Origin: Pseudomonas canadensis
Lineage (GTDB): Bacteria; Pseudomonadota; Gammaproteobacteria; Pseudomonadales; Pseudomonadaceae
DNA: 64,000 nt
Assembly: GCF_000503215.1 (NCBI RefSeq)
Contig: NZ_AYTD01000010.1
Coordinates: 1-64,000 of the forward strand
Direction of reading: 5' to 3'
In this document: piece after piece, positions 18,498-27,811 of the stretch
Numbering within the stretch: the first letter of the stretch is position 1
Layout: every line of letters begins with the position of its first letter
The notes under the pieces: model-generated
Seen by the model: the letters and a program-made list of their open reading frames with translations, nothing else
Told to the model about the DNA's origin: nothing
Databases searched by the model: none
Translations under genes and position numbers: made by a program

Positions 18498-18989
18498 ATG
18501 GACACCCCTGACATCCTGGTGCTGCAAGCCAGCTACACCAATGCCGTGCATGCCGAAGCCATTGCGCTGTTACTCAATCATTACGCCAAGGATCCCATGG
18601 GGGGCGGGCACAGCCTGGATCCGGATTTGCTGGCGCAGTTGCCAGCAGAATTGGCCAAGCGTGCGCATGCGTTCAGCGTATTGGCGTTTGTGAGCGGAGA
18701 GCCGGCCGGGCTGGTGAATTGTTTTGAAGGATTTTCCACATTTGCCTGCCGTCCGCTGGTCAACGTCCACGACGTGGTGGTAAAGGACACGTTTCGGGGG
18801 CTTGGGCTCAGCCAGAAAATGTTGCAGAAAGTCGAGGAGATTGCCCGTCAGCGCGGCTGCTGCAAAATCACCCTGGAGGTGCTGGAAGGCAATGCGGTGG
18901 CTCAGTCGGCCTATCGCAAGTTCGGTTTTGATGATTCGATATTTGATCCAGTCCACGGACGCATGTTGTTCTGGAGCAAACCGCTTTAA
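18498..18989 (+). CDS. GNAT family N-acetyltransferase
   Basis: The 163-residue protein has the GNAT acetyl-CoA site VVVKDTFRGLGLSQKMLQKVEEIARQ-like at residues ~93-118 (R-G-x-G-L/K pattern), then the usual strand ITLEVLEGNAVAQSAYRKFGF. The acetyl acceptor is unknown. ATG 18498 is preceded by GAGGAAGGAA; the upstream in-frame start at 18474 lacks a ribosome site. Confidence 0.88.
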   Translation: MDTPDILVLQASYTNAVHAEAIALLLNHYAKDPMGGGHSLDPDLLAQLPAELAKRAHAFSVLAFVSGEPAGLVNCFEGFSTFACRPLVNVHDVVVKDTFRGLGLSQKMLQKVEEIARQRGCCKITLEVLEGNAVAQSAYRKFGFDDSIFDPVHGRMLFWSKPL

Positions 18990-19001
18990 TAAATAACAGG
19001 C

Positions 19002-19032
19002 AAAAAAAGGGCGCCATTAATTAAATGGCGCC
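19002..19032 (-). terminator. Rho-independent terminator for the small secreted protein gene
   Basis: On the minus strand GGCGCCAT and ATGGCGCC (19025-19032 and 19010-19017) form an 8-bp stem with an AT loop, followed by a run of seven T (19002-19008). Confidence 0.88.
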
Positions 19033-19091
19033 AAGTTCACCTTAGCCATAGGAGCAGGATGGTAAAGGGCAGTGCGGTTAAATCAGTTGAA

Positions 19092-19313
19092 TCAAGTGTT
19101 CGGTTGTTGCTCAGCGGTGGATTGACCGGCCGGCTCTTTCTTCACGTTCTTCCCATCAGCCTGCGCGGTTTGTTCAGCCGTGCCGTGAGTCTTTTGCTGC
19201 ATGAACGTGAAGTTGTTGTAGAACTCCTTCGAACGCTCGGAACCGCCTTCGGCAAAGGCTGCGGCGGAGGTCAGGGTCATCAGGCTGGCAAGCACCAGAG
19301 TGGAGAGTTTCAT
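19092..19313 (-). CDS. Small secreted protein, unknown function
   Basis: A 73-residue protein with a clear signal peptide (MKLSTLVLASLMTLTSAAAFA, cut before EGGSERSK). The mature part of about 52 residues is hydrophilic and Q/T/K-rich (QQKTHGTAEQTAQADGKNVKKEP), with no cysteine. It has its own terminator and lies behind the terminator of the siderophore receptor gene, so it is probably transcribed separately. I do not recognise a characterised family. Confidence 0.78.
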   Translation of the reverse strand: MKLSTLVLASLMTLTSAAAFAEGGSERSKEFYNNFTFMQQKTHGTAEQTAQADGKNVKKEPAGQSTAEQQPNT

Positions 19314-19410
19314 GGCAATATTCCCATTAAGAGTGATCGGTATCCGCTCTGTCCTTGATCAGATTCATGGGGCGAGTTTGGCGTGAGTTTATTAAGTAGG
19401 AATTAACGCG

Positions 19411-19446
19411 AAAAAACCCCGAAGTTAACAATTTCGTTAACTTCGG
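19411..19446 (-). terminator. Rho-independent terminator for the TonB receptor gene
   Basis: On the minus strand an 11-bp stem CCGAAGTTAAC (19436-19446) / GTTAACTTCGG (19419-19429) with a 6-base loop is followed by GGTTTTTT. It lies 11 bases after the receptor stop codon. Confidence 0.93.
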
Positions 19447-19457
19447 GTTAAAAAGCC

Positions 19458-21686
19458 TTACAGCTTCCAGTCCAATGCCAGCGTGATCGAACGCGGGTCG
19501 CCCCAATACACGCCGTTATAGAAACCGACGCGTTCGTAATATTTTTTATCAAATAGATTGTTGACGTTAAGTGATGCCGAAACATGTTCGTCGAACTGGT
19601 AGCGCGACATCAGGTTGATCACGGTGTAGGCCTGCTGGGTGATCTTGGTCGCAGTGGTGATGAGGTCACCGTCCTGATTGCGGCCACCCGTTGGACGCCC
19701 GGCAAATGCGTAGAAGTCGCTTTGCCAATTGACTGCGCCTCCCACCGTCAACCCGCGCCATTCACCGGGCAAGCGATAGGCTGTCGACATCTTCAGCAGG
19801 TTCATCGGCTGATCGGTGTTGTTTCGTTGCTTATCGCCGTTGAGCGAGTGGGTGTAGGTGTAGCCTGCGGTAAGATTCCAGTCGGGCATCACTTCGCCTG
19901 ACACCTCGACCTCAAAGCCCTGGACCTTGTTGCCTTTGCCACCGGATTTGTAGAACTGCTCGCGGGTGACCGGGTCGGGTGGGGCGGCATTGTCGAGTTC
20001 GGCGACGTTATCCTGGGTGCTCCAAAAGTACGCGGCGGCCAAGTTCAATCGCTCGTTCAGCAGGCTGCCCTTGAGGCCGATTTCGTAGTTGCTGCCCACC
20101 ACCGGTTCCAGGTATTTCTTGCTGGCGTCGCGTTCGTCCTGCGGGTTGAAAATATCGGTGTAGCTGGCATACACCGTGTATTGCGGCGTCAGGTCGTAGA
20201 GTAGCCCGGCGTAGGGCGTCCACATGTCGTTGTGGGTCTGGCGGGTTTTGGGTTGGGGGATGCGCTGGTAATTGGCGTCGTAGTCAACAGGGGTACTTTC
20301 GATTTCCCAACTGCCATACCGGCTGCCCAATATCGCGTGCAGCTTGTCGGTCAGGCTCAGTCGAGTGGCCAGGTACCCGGCTTTTTGTTGTTTGCTTGAG
20401 TGTGGACCCTTGAGCCCGGTGGTCCGGTCCGGGAACTTGACGATACCGCCCATGTGTTGCCAGTCAGGGATGGTTTCGTAGCCTTCGGGTGTGCTGTAAC
20501 GCTGGTAGGGCGATGAATCCCTCTGCTCCGACTCCCCATACCCGACCATCAATTCATGCTCGCGGCCCAGCAGTGTGTAGGCGCCAGCGAGGTTGAAGTC
20601 CACGGCATCCATCTTCGATGTGCCGACCATCTGGTTGGTCCAGGCGGTCATGCCGCTGCCGTCCGGATTCGGGAAACCCGCGCCGCCGTAATAGACCTTG
20701 CCATCAGTATCGCTTTGTCGGTGGGTGTAGGCGGCTTTCAGGCGCCAGTCCTCGGACAGTTTGTGATCGAGCGAGGCAAAGGTGGTCTTGTCCTTCAGCG
20801 GCCAGGAACTCCAGTCAGTGGCCATATTGGCGGAGCGCGACAAGCGAGCCTTGCCGCCAGCGCTGTTCCAATAGGGCAGTGTGCCCCATGAGGTGCCCTG
20901 CACATGTTTGTTCTGATAGTCGAAGCCTACGGCGACCACGGTATCGTCTGTCAGGTCGGCCTCGAGAATGCCGTAGCCGACTTCCCTTTGCAGGGCGTAA
21001 TTATCGCGAAAGGATTGGCTGTCGCGGTAAGCCATCACCGTGCGTCCGCGCAGGCGTCCGTCAAATGCCAGCGGGCCGCCCACATCCAGATAGCTGTAGT
21101 AGTTGTCATGGCTGGCACCGCTCACGCCGGTCTTGGCTTGCCACTGTGACGTCGGGCGCTTGCGGATCATGTTGACCGTGGCCGAGGGATCGCCCGCACC
21201 CGTGGTCAGGCCGGTCGCACCGCGCACCACTTCGATACGGTCGTAGATGATGGTGTCGGAGTCGGACTTCATGCGCCCAAAGGTATTGAGCATGCCATCC
21301 ACCTGGAAATTGTTGATGGAGTAGCCGCGCGACGAGTAGCCGGCGCGGTCCGAATCCAGGTGTTGGACCGTCACCCCGGTGGTCTGGCGCAGAGCATCGG
21401 TGAGTGTATTGAGATTGAAATCATCCATCTGCTGGCGAGTGATCACCGAGATCGATTGCGGGGTGTCCTTGACCGACAGGTTCAACCGGGTGGCGGTGCT
21501 CATGGAGCTGGTGGTGTAGGCCCCGGTGTGCTCGGTGGTGGCACCCAGGCCTTCAGCGGTGATGCTGGTGGCGCCGAGTTCGAGGGCTTTGTTTTCGGGG
21601 TCGGTTTCAGCCAGTAGATCCGGGCTCACGACCACACTGAAGAGGCCGAGGGTGAACGTCATGGAACGGGTGAAGGGCGCGAACAT
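19458..21686 (-). CDS. TonB-dependent siderophore receptor
   Basis: The 742-residue outer-membrane receptor has a signal peptide, a plug domain (SVKDTPQSISVITRQQMDDFNLNTL and GYSSRGYSINNFQVDGM, residues ~70-130) and a 22-strand barrel ending in ITLALDWKL. The sequence is of the FhuE/FoxA/FpvA siderophore class, probably for a hydroxamate, but the ligand cannot be read from sequence. There is no N-terminal signalling (STN) domain, so it is not a transducing receptor. A Fur-box-like site lies about 95 bases before the start, so iron starvation should induce it. Confidence 0.92.
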   Translation of the reverse strand: MFAPFTRSMTFTLGLFSVVVSPDLLAETDPENKALELGATSITAEGLGATTEHTGAYTTSSMSTATRLNLSVKDTPQSISVITRQQMDDFNLNTLTDALRQTTGVTVQHLDSDRAGYSSRGYSINNFQVDGMLNTFGRMKSDSDTIIYDRIEVVRGATGLTTGAGDPSATVNMIRKRPTSQWQAKTGVSGASHDNYYSYLDVGGPLAFDGRLRGRTVMAYRDSQSFRDNYALQREVGYGILEADLTDDTVVAVGFDYQNKHVQGTSWGTLPYWNSAGGKARLSRSANMATDWSSWPLKDKTTFASLDHKLSEDWRLKAAYTHRQSDTDGKVYYGGAGFPNPDGSGMTAWTNQMVGTSKMDAVDFNLAGAYTLLGREHELMVGYGESEQRDSSPYQRYSTPEGYETIPDWQHMGGIVKFPDRTTGLKGPHSSKQQKAGYLATRLSLTDKLHAILGSRYGSWEIESTPVDYDANYQRIPQPKTRQTHNDMWTPYAGLLYDLTPQYTVYASYTDIFNPQDERDASKKYLEPVVGSNYEIGLKGSLLNERLNLAAAYFWSTQDNVAELDNAAPPDPVTREQFYKSGGKGNKVQGFEVEVSGEVMPDWNLTAGYTYTHSLNGDKQRNNTDQPMNLLKMSTAYRLPGEWRGLTVGGAVNWQSDFYAFAGRPTGGRNQDGDLITTATKITQQAYTVINLMSRYQFDEHVSASLNVNNLFDKKYYERVGFYNGVYWGDPRSITLALDWKL

Positions 21687-21778
21687 CGCGGAAGACTCCT
21701 TGTCGTCTTTGCAGCCTTCTCAGTAAGAGAAGGCCTTGGCTCAAAGACGAAAGGAGGCGAGGAACTTTAGGGCTAAAC

Positions 21779-21797
21779 GAGAATGATTGTTATCTTT
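21779..21797 (-). promoter_or_regulatory. Fur box upstream of the siderophore receptor
   Basis: GAGAATGATTGTTATCTTT matches most of the Fur consensus (GATAATGATAATCATTATC). It lies about 95 bases before the receptor start codon and just behind the stop of the cptA-like gene, consistent with iron-dependent repression of the receptor. Confidence 0.75.
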
Positions 21798-21800
21798 CTG

Positions 21801-23549
21801 TTACAAGGGCTCTTGAAGTACCACTTCGGTGGTGTTCTTTTTCGGTTTGATCAGGCTGAAGTCGATCAGGCCTTTCTGTTGACGCTCGTAGGGGTTGCCG
21901 ATCATCAAGGGGCGAGGCTTGAAGCTGTCGCTGACCAGGCTCTTGCTACGGTCCCACTCATCAAAACTCAGGCCCGCCAGGTCGGCCCAGGTGTGGATCA
22001 GTTGGGAGCTGCTGTACGGGCGCTGCAGGTCGCCGGCAAAACTCCAATCGTGGGTTTCGCGCCATTTGGGGGAGGCATAGGCCATGAACGGGATGGTGTA
22101 CATCGGCGCCGTCGGCTTGCCTTCGTTGCGTCCCAAGGTGCTGTGGCCGGCGGAGTCGAAGACGTCTTCGCCATGGTCCGACAGGTACAACAGGAAACCA
22201 TTGGGGTCGGTCTTGGCGTAGTCCTTGATCAGGCTAGACACCACAAAGTCGTTGTACAGCACCGCATTGTCGTAGCTGTTGTAGGTCGGCAACTGCGCAT
22301 CGCTGACGCCTTCAGGTACGCCTTGGCGATCAGTGAATTTGTCGAAGGTCGGCGGATAGCGGTACTGGTAGCTCATGTGAGTGCCCAAGAGGTGCACCAC
22401 GATGAACTTGCGTTCGGTGGGATCAGCCAGCGCCTTGGAGAAGGGGGCAAGCACGTCACCGTCGTACTGGCGTGCGTTCTGGTTGCGGTTGTTGTTCAGG
22501 TACACCTGCTCGTCGGCCTGTTCGGAAAAGGTCGTGAGCATGGTGTTGCGTTTGGTCATGGTCTGCTGGTTGGTGATCCAGTAGGTCTTGTAGCCGGCCT
22601 GCTTCATCACGCTGACAATCGACGGGGTCTTGAGGTACAGATCCGGATTTTCTTCGTCGGCGAAGGTCAGCACCTGTTGCAACGCTTCGATGGTGTAGGG
22701 GCGTGGAGTGATGACGTTGTCGAACACAGCCAGTTGGTCGCGCAGCTTGTCCAGTTCGGGCGTGGTGTTGCGCGGGTAGCCGTAGAGGCTCATGCGCTGG
22801 CGGTTGGTGGATTCGCCGATCACCAATACCAATGTAGATGGCTGGCCGGCCATGCTGTCCTTGAGGTTTTTCAGGGGCGGGATCTGGCTGGCACTGGTGA
22901 GCATGCCTTGCATGTTGTCCAGTTGTTCGGTGTAGCGCCGATAGGCAACAATCATCTGCCATGGCACAGCAGGCTCGATGCGGGTTTCGAAACGATCGAT
23001 GGCCTGTTCCATGTTGTCGCTGGTGGCGATCTGCTTGACCAGCGGATAACCCACCACAGCCAGCACGATGGCCGCCGCAGCCAGCATCGACTGACCGCGA
23101 GGCAGATAGACCGGGCGCAAACGGGTCCAGAGGAATACAGCGAAGGCGGTGTGAGCGATGAACGCCAGCACGATCCACCAGGCAAAATACTGGGTGGCGT
23201 ATTCACCGGCTTCCGAGATGTTCGACTCGAACATGATGAAGATGACGCTTTGGGAAAATTCCTGCTGGTAGATGAAGAAATAACCCAGGCTGGCCATGGA
23301 ACACGCCCACAACACGACGCCGATCAGCGCGGCGAGCAGGCGTGTACGGCGCGGGAACAGCAACATGGGCGCCAGCCACAGGGCGCTCATGAAGAAGGCT
23401 TGGCGAAAGCCACTGAAACCGGAGGTCCCGGTCAGTTGGATCAGCAGTTGGGTAATACCCGAGAAGTACCAGAAGAACAGAAACAGCCAACCAAGACCGG
23501 CCCAATCAAAGCCTTTCGCAGACGCAGTGCTGCGTTTGAACATCGCCAT
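21801..23549 (-). CDS. cptA: CptA-like phosphoethanolamine transferase
   Basis: The 582-residue inner-membrane protein has about five N-terminal membrane helices (to residue ~190), then a periplasmic alkaline-phosphatase-like domain. The nucleophile threonine lies in VIGESTNRQRMSLYGYPRNT (~residue 245); metal ligands are in HLLGTHMSYQYRYP and LSDHGEDVFD. The family moves phosphoethanolamine from phosphatidylethanolamine to LPS core or lipid A. ATG 23549 is chosen because GGAG stands 6 bases upstream. EptA-type activity (lipid A, polymyxin resistance) is the main alternative; the topology and length fit CptA better. Confidence 0.85.
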   Translation of the reverse strand: MAMFKRSTASAKGFDWAGLGWLFLFFWYFSGITQLLIQLTGTSGFSGFRQAFFMSALWLAPMLLFPRRTRLLAALIGVVLWACSMASLGYFFIYQQEFSQSVIFIMFESNISEAGEYATQYFAWWIVLAFIAHTAFAVFLWTRLRPVYLPRGQSMLAAAAIVLAVVGYPLVKQIATSDNMEQAIDRFETRIEPAVPWQMIVAYRRYTEQLDNMQGMLTSASQIPPLKNLKDSMAGQPSTLVLVIGESTNRQRMSLYGYPRNTTPELDKLRDQLAVFDNVITPRPYTIEALQQVLTFADEENPDLYLKTPSIVSVMKQAGYKTYWITNQQTMTKRNTMLTTFSEQADEQVYLNNNRNQNARQYDGDVLAPFSKALADPTERKFIVVHLLGTHMSYQYRYPPTFDKFTDRQGVPEGVSDAQLPTYNSYDNAVLYNDFVVSSLIKDYAKTDPNGFLLYLSDHGEDVFDSAGHSTLGRNEGKPTAPMYTIPFMAYASPKWRETHDWSFAGDLQRPYSSSQLIHTWADLAGLSFDEWDRSKSLVSDSFKPRPLMIGNPYERQQKGLIDFSLIKPKKNTTEVVLQEPL

Positions 23550-23709
23550 CCAGCGCTCCAACCCGATAATTTTTCAGTTGACGCGCAGAGGTGCACGCAA
23601 CAGAGGCCGCCCTTGCATGGGGCGGCCCTTCGGGCGGGAGTATCGGGAGGTGCATGTGAAAACTTTGTGAGATTTTCGTAGCCGTTATCTTACAAAGTGA
23701 TGACCGGGC

Positions 23710-23889
23710 TTAGCAGAGGGCAGGCTGGGCGCTGGAGGGCTGATCCAACTGAGCCTGGATGATATGCGAACGCAGGCGCAGGACTTCCTGCTGTAACTGT
23801 TCGCGTTCGTCTTTCAACTGGCGCAACTCGTCGCGTCGGATGGAGACGTAGAGGGTCTGTGGAGGACGGGTCATCTGTGCAGTGCTCAT
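23710..23889 (-). CDS. Small coiled-coil protein, unknown
   Basis: A 59-residue open frame starting MSTAQMTRPPQTLYVSIRR and continuing with a strongly heptad-patterned helix (LRQLKDEREQLQQEVLRLRSHI, described by its L/E/Q/R pattern). The N-terminal strand TLYVSIRRDEL resembles small ribbon-helix-helix or SpoVT-like starts, but this is weak. GGTAAGCAATG precedes the start with a poor ribosome site. It is divergent from gnd across 270 bases. Leucine heptads and typical codon use make it likely to be real; I know no function. Confidence 0.65.
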   Translation of the reverse strand: MSTAQMTRPPQTLYVSIRRDELRQLKDEREQLQQEVLRLRSHIIQAQLDQPSSAQPALC

Positions 23890-24159
23890 TGCTTACCTCG
23901 CAAATAGCCGGTGTGTCGCGGTGTGCCAGAACGCTTGAGTCGAGGTTCTCGGCAGCAGTCAGGGTAATTCTGAATTCTTTTTGCGAGCAATGGAACTTTT
24001 TTATTTTTGATGGTCGTGTGACTTTTTGTACCGTGATGCTCAATTGATGGCTACTTTTTTGTCATGAAACTACAGGGATCCGCTCTGGACTAACCCTCAT
24101 TAGCCTCATTGCGCTATAAACTATGCACACATTTTTTTAGTAGTTAGGAGCATCAGCAC
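23890..24159 (+). promoter_or_regulatory. gnd operon leader and promoter region
   Basis: The 270-base AT-rich gap between the small coiled-coil gene and gnd must hold both divergent promoters. Just upstream of gnd, TTTTTTAGTAGTTAGGAGCATC supplies an AGGAG ribosome site 12 bases before ATG 24160. I see no recognisable operator. Confidence 0.4.
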
Positions 24160-25143
24160 ATGCAACTGGGGATTATCGGACTAGGCCGCATGGGCGGGAA
24201 TATTGCACGGCGCCTGATGCTCAATGGGCATACCACCGTTGTTTACGACCGTAACGAAGCCTTTGTAAAAGGCCTGAGCGAAGAGGGCGCCACCGGCGTT
24301 GCCGACCTCAAGGCCTTGGTGGCCGGGCTGCAAAAGCCGCGCACCGTGTGGGTGATGCTGCCAGCCGGCGCACCGACCGAAGACACCATCAATGAATTGA
24401 GCACGCTGCTGGAAGACGGTGACGCAATCATCGACGGCGGCAACACCAACTATAAGGACGACGTCCGCCGGGCCAAGGCCCTGGCGGAAAAAGGCCTGCA
24501 CTATGTCGATGTCGGCACCTCCGGCGGCGTCTGGGGCTTGGAGCGTGGCTACTGCATGATGATCGGTGGCGACGCCGAGACCGTGCAGCGCCTCGACCCG
24601 ATCTTCAAGAGCCTGGCCCCGGGCCTGGGCAACATCCCGCGTACCAAGGACCGTTCAGACAGCGCTGACCCGCGCGCCGAGCAGGGCTATATCCATGCCG
24701 GTCCTGCGGGTTCCGGGCATTTCGTCAAGATGATCCACAATGGCATCGAGTACGGGATGATGCAGGCGTTTGCCGAAGGTTTTGACATCCTCAAGACCAA
24801 GAACTCGGAGAACCTGCCGGAAGACCAGCGCTTCGACCTGAATGTGGCCGATATCGCTGAAGTCTGGCGCCGTGGCAGCGTGGTTTCGTCCTGGCTGCTC
24901 GACCTGACCGCGGATGCCCTGGCGACCGATCCGAAACTCGATGGTTACTCGGGTTCCGTGGCCGACAGTGGCGAAGGCCGCTGGACCATCGAAGCCGCCA
25001 TGGAACAAGCCGTGCCGGTGCCAGTACTGTCTACCTCGCTGTTCGCACGCTTCCGCTCGCGCCAGCAAAGCACCTACGGCGACAAAATGCTCTCAGCCAT
25101 GCGCTTCGGCTTTGGCGGCCACGTGGAGACTTCCAAAAAATGA
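24160..25143 (+). CDS. gnd: 6-phosphogluconate dehydrogenase, decarboxylating
   Basis: The 327-residue short-form enzyme oxidises 6-phosphogluconate to ribulose 5-phosphate, producing NAD(P)H and CO2. The Rossmann start [19 protein letters not shown] is complete, with [14 protein letters not shown] (~residue 93) and the catalytic lysine region [23 protein letters not shown] (~180-200, given here by its K/H/N/E residues). The length is that of the GndA/YqeC type rather than the 470-residue E. coli type. Its stop overlaps the zwf start (ATGA). Confidence 0.95.
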   Translation: MQLGIIGLGRMGGNIARRLMLNGHTTVVYDRNEAFVKGLSEEGATGVADLKALVAGLQKPRTVWVMLPAGAPTEDTINELSTLLEDGDAIIDGGNTNYKDDVRRAKALAEKGLHYVDVGTSGGVWGLERGYCMMIGGDAETVQRLDPIFKSLAPGLGNIPRTKDRSDSADPRAEQGYIHAGPAGSGHFVKMIHNGIEYGMMQAFAEGFDILKTKNSENLPEDQRFDLNVADIAEVWRRGSVVSSWLLDLTADALATDPKLDGYSGSVADSGEGRWTIEAAMEQAVPVPVLSTSLFARFRSRQQSTYGDKMLSAMRFGFGGHVETSKK

Positions 25144-26663
25144 CCGCCAACGGCAAGAAACCCAAGGCCGAACCTGCTCCGCCCACCACACTGTTTCTGT
25201 TTGGTGCCCATGGTGATCTTGTCAAGCGCCTGCTCATGCCGGCGCTGTACAACCTCAGCCGGGATGGCCTTCTGGGCGATGGCCTGCGCATTGTCGGCGT
25301 TGATCACAACGCCATCAGTGATGCGGACTTCGCCAAGAAACTTGAAGACTTCATCCGCACCGAAGCGGCGAGCAAGGTCAAGGGCAATGGCGAAAACGCC
25401 CTGGACCCGCAGTTGTGGGCGCAATTGGCCAAAGGCATCAGCTACGTCGAGGGCGACTTCCTCGACGACAGCACCTATGCGGACATCGGCAAGAAAATTG
25501 CCGACAGTGGCACCGGCAACGCCGTGTTCTACCTGGCCACTGCGCCGCGCTTCTTCAGTGACGTAGTGCAGCGCCTGGGCAGTGCCGGCCTGCTGACGGA
25601 AACCGACGACAGCTTCCGTCGTGTGGTCATCGAGAAGCCCTTCGGCTCAGACCTGGCTACCGCCGAGGCGCTGAATGCCAGCCTGCTCAAGGTGATGAGC
25701 GAGAAGCAGATCTATCGCATCGACCATTACCTGGGCAAGGAAACGGTACAGAACATCCTGATCAGCCGTTTCTCCAACGTGCTGTTCGAAGCCTTCTGGA
25801 ACAATCATTACATCGACCACGTGCAAATCACCGCCGCTGAAACCGTCGGCGTTGAAACCCGTGGCAACTTCTTCGAGAAGACCGGCACCCTGCGCGACAT
25901 GGTGCCCAATCACCTGTTCCAGTTGCTGGCGATGGTGGCGATGGAGCCGCCCGCTGCCTTTGGCGCCGATGCCGTACGCGGTGAAAAGGCCAAGGTTATT
26001 GGTGCGGTGCGCCCCTGGTCCCTCGAAGATGCGCGGGCCAACTCGGTACGCGGGCAGTACACCGCCGGTGAAATCGGCGGCAAGCAACTGCCGGGTTACC
26101 GCGAAGAAGCCAACGTAGCGCCCGACAGCAGCACCGAAACCTTCGTCGCCCTCAAGGTGATGATCGACAACTGGCGCTGGGTCGGTGTGCCATTCTACCT
26201 GCGCACCGGCAAGCGTATGAGTGTGCGTGACACCGAGATCGTCATCTGCTTCAAGCCTGCCCCGTACGCGCAATTTCGCGATACCGAAGTGGATGAGCTA
26301 AAGCCCACCTACCTGAAAATCCAGATCCAGCCTAATGAAGGCATGTGGTTTGACCTGTTGGCGAAAAAGCCTGGGCCGACCCTGGACATGGCCAATATCC
26401 AGTTGGGTTTTGCCTACAAGGACTTCTTCGAAATGCAGCCATCGACGGGGTATGAAACCCTGATCTACGACTGCATGACCGGCGACCAGACCTTGTTCCA
26501 GCGTGCGGACAACATCGAGAACGGCTGGCGTGCGGTGCAGCCATTCCTGGATGCATGGAAGGAAGACGACGGAATCCAGGCCTATAAGGCCGGTGAAGAT
26601 GGTCCGGCTGCCGCCGACGCCTTGCTGGCCCGTGACGGCCGTACCTGGCATAGCCTCGGATGA
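25140..26663 (+). CDS. zwf: Glucose-6-phosphate 1-dehydrogenase
   Basis: The 507-residue enzyme converts glucose 6-phosphate to 6-phosphogluconolactone with NADP+ or NAD+. The dinucleotide site [20 protein letters not shown] has the G-A-x-G-D-L pattern, and the active-site signature RIDHYLGKE is near residue 195 with the EKPFG motif near 166. It overlaps gnd and the HAD gene by 4 bases each, so the operon makes the oxidative pentose-phosphate steps together. Pseudomonads often have another zwf in the hex/edd locus; this copy is gnd-linked. Confidence 0.96.
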   Translation: MTANGKKPKAEPAPPTTLFLFGAHGDLVKRLLMPALYNLSRDGLLGDGLRIVGVDHNAISDADFAKKLEDFIRTEAASKVKGNGENALDPQLWAQLAKGISYVEGDFLDDSTYADIGKKIADSGTGNAVFYLATAPRFFSDVVQRLGSAGLLTETDDSFRRVVIEKPFGSDLATAEALNASLLKVMSEKQIYRIDHYLGKETVQNILISRFSNVLFEAFWNNHYIDHVQITAAETVGVETRGNFFEKTGTLRDMVPNHLFQLLAMVAMEPPAAFGADAVRGEKAKVIGAVRPWSLEDARANSVRGQYTAGEIGGKQLPGYREEANVAPDSSTETFVALKVMIDNWRWVGVPFYLRTGKRMSVRDTEIVICFKPAPYAQFRDTEVDELKPTYLKIQIQPNEGMWFDLLAKKPGPTLDMANIQLGFAYKDFFEMQPSTGYETLIYDCMTGDQTLFQRADNIENGWRAVQPFLDAWKEDDGIQAYKAGEDGPAAADALLARDGRTWHSLG

Positions 26664-27484
26664 GTGACGCGGCGATTCATCCCGTCCGTTTTATTCTCAG
26701 TGATGTGGACGGCACCTTGCTGCATCCGGATCACAGGCTTAGCCAGCGCACCATCGATGCTGTTCGTGCATTGCGTGAGGCGGGGGTGTTTTTCAGCCTG
26801 GCCAGTGGGCGGCCGCCCAAGGCCATGCTGCATCTGATCGAGACATTTGGTATTGATGTCCCGGTGGCAGGCTTTAATGGCGGCACCTTGATCAACCCGG
26901 ACGGCAGCATTCTGGTTGCCCATCATCTGCCGGCTGAAGCGGCGCTGGTCACGCTGGCGCTGTTTTCAGCAGAGCCGGATGTGGAAGTCTGGGTGTTTGC
27001 CGACGGTGACTGGCTGCGCCGCGACCCGCCAGGGCCGATGATGAAGCGCGAAGCCGATGGCTTGGGCTATGGGCCGATTGTGGTAGAGAGTTTCGAACCC
27101 TACCTGGAGCGTGTGGACAAAATCGTCGCGGCCAGCAACAACACGCAATTGCTGGTGGAGCTGGAAGCGCAGCTGCAGCCTAAGGTGCGGGGGCTGGCTC
27201 AGGTATCGCGTTCGCAACCGGTTTACCTGGACGTGACGGCGATGCTGGCCAACAAGGGCGAGGCCTTGAAGACCTTGGCGGCGCACCTTGGCGTTCCCAT
27301 GGAACAGACGGCAGCTATCGGTGATGGCGGCAATGACCCGGCCATGTTTCATGTCGCCGGGTTGTCGATTGCCATGGGCCAGGCGGAAGAAGCCGTCAAG
27401 CGCCAGGCCAGCGTGGTAACGGGCAGTAATGTCGATGACGGCGCGGCAGAAGCAATCGAGCGGTTTATTCTGGCCGCTCAATAA
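26660..27484 (+). CDS. Cof-type HAD-superfamily sugar phosphatase
   Basis: The 274-residue protein has the HAD motifs in order: DVDGTLL (residue ~15), LASGRPPKAM (motif II, ~48), the conserved lysine region, and GDGGNDPAMF (motif IV, ~218), with the large Cof/type IIB cap between. Such enzymes dephosphorylate sugar phosphates or similar metabolites. It overlaps zwf by 4 bases, suggesting it handles a pentose-phosphate-related or damaged sugar phosphate; that is inference. Confidence 0.9.
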   Translation: MSDAAIHPVRFILSDVDGTLLHPDHRLSQRTIDAVRALREAGVFFSLASGRPPKAMLHLIETFGIDVPVAGFNGGTLINPDGSILVAHHLPAEAALVTLALFSAEPDVEVWVFADGDWLRRDPPGPMMKREADGLGYGPIVVESFEPYLERVDKIVAASNNTQLLVELEAQLQPKVRGLAQVSRSQPVYLDVTAMLANKGEALKTLAAHLGVPMEQTAAIGDGGNDPAMFHVAGLSIAMGQAEEAVKRQASVVTGSNVDDGAAEAIERFILAAQ

Positions 27485-27550
27485 GCTTTACGCGGACTAA
27501 CACTGAACTTGCGCCTCTCTAAACCGATCAGCGCAAGTTGCCGTGTTGGA

Positions 27551-27811
27551 TTACTTCGGCATTGCCCAGGATTGCAACTGGTGGCCATCTTTATCGAGCT
27601 CGGCGCGGGCTTGCAACAGCAAGTTTTCCAACTGCGCCGGGTCGCTATAGGTACTCGACGACAATTGTTTGCTACCGATACGATTGTTGGTGCGGTCGAT
27701 GACGCTCAGGCTGAGGGCGCCATTGCCGTCATGCCAGGCCACGCACTGAAAGGGCTGGAAGGCACGGTCTGCGATCAAAAGAGCTTCGTTGATGCGGAGC
27801 GGGGCGTTCAT
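27551..27811 (-). CDS. Conserved hypothetical, 86 residues
   Basis: A small soluble protein starting MNAPLRINEALLIADRAF and ending HQLQSWAMPK, with the mid-section QCVAWHDGNGALSLSVIDRT. GAGAGA lies 7 bases before ATG 27811; an in-frame GTG/ATG start 8 codons upstream is less likely. It is convergent with the HAD gene. I do not recognise a function, though the codon use and composition are those of a real Pseudomonas gene. Confidence 0.7.
   Translation of the reverse strand: MNAPLRINEALLIADRAFQPFQCVAWHDGNGALSLSVIDRTNNRIGSKQLSSSTYSDPAQLENLLLQARAELDKDGHQLQSWAMPK

Noticed and set aside
21783..23681. 632-residue plus-strand open frame opposite the cptA-like gene
   Set aside because: The minus strand encodes an intact transferase with all catalytic motifs; the plus frame is H/G/Q-rich, typical of antisense GC-rich sequence.
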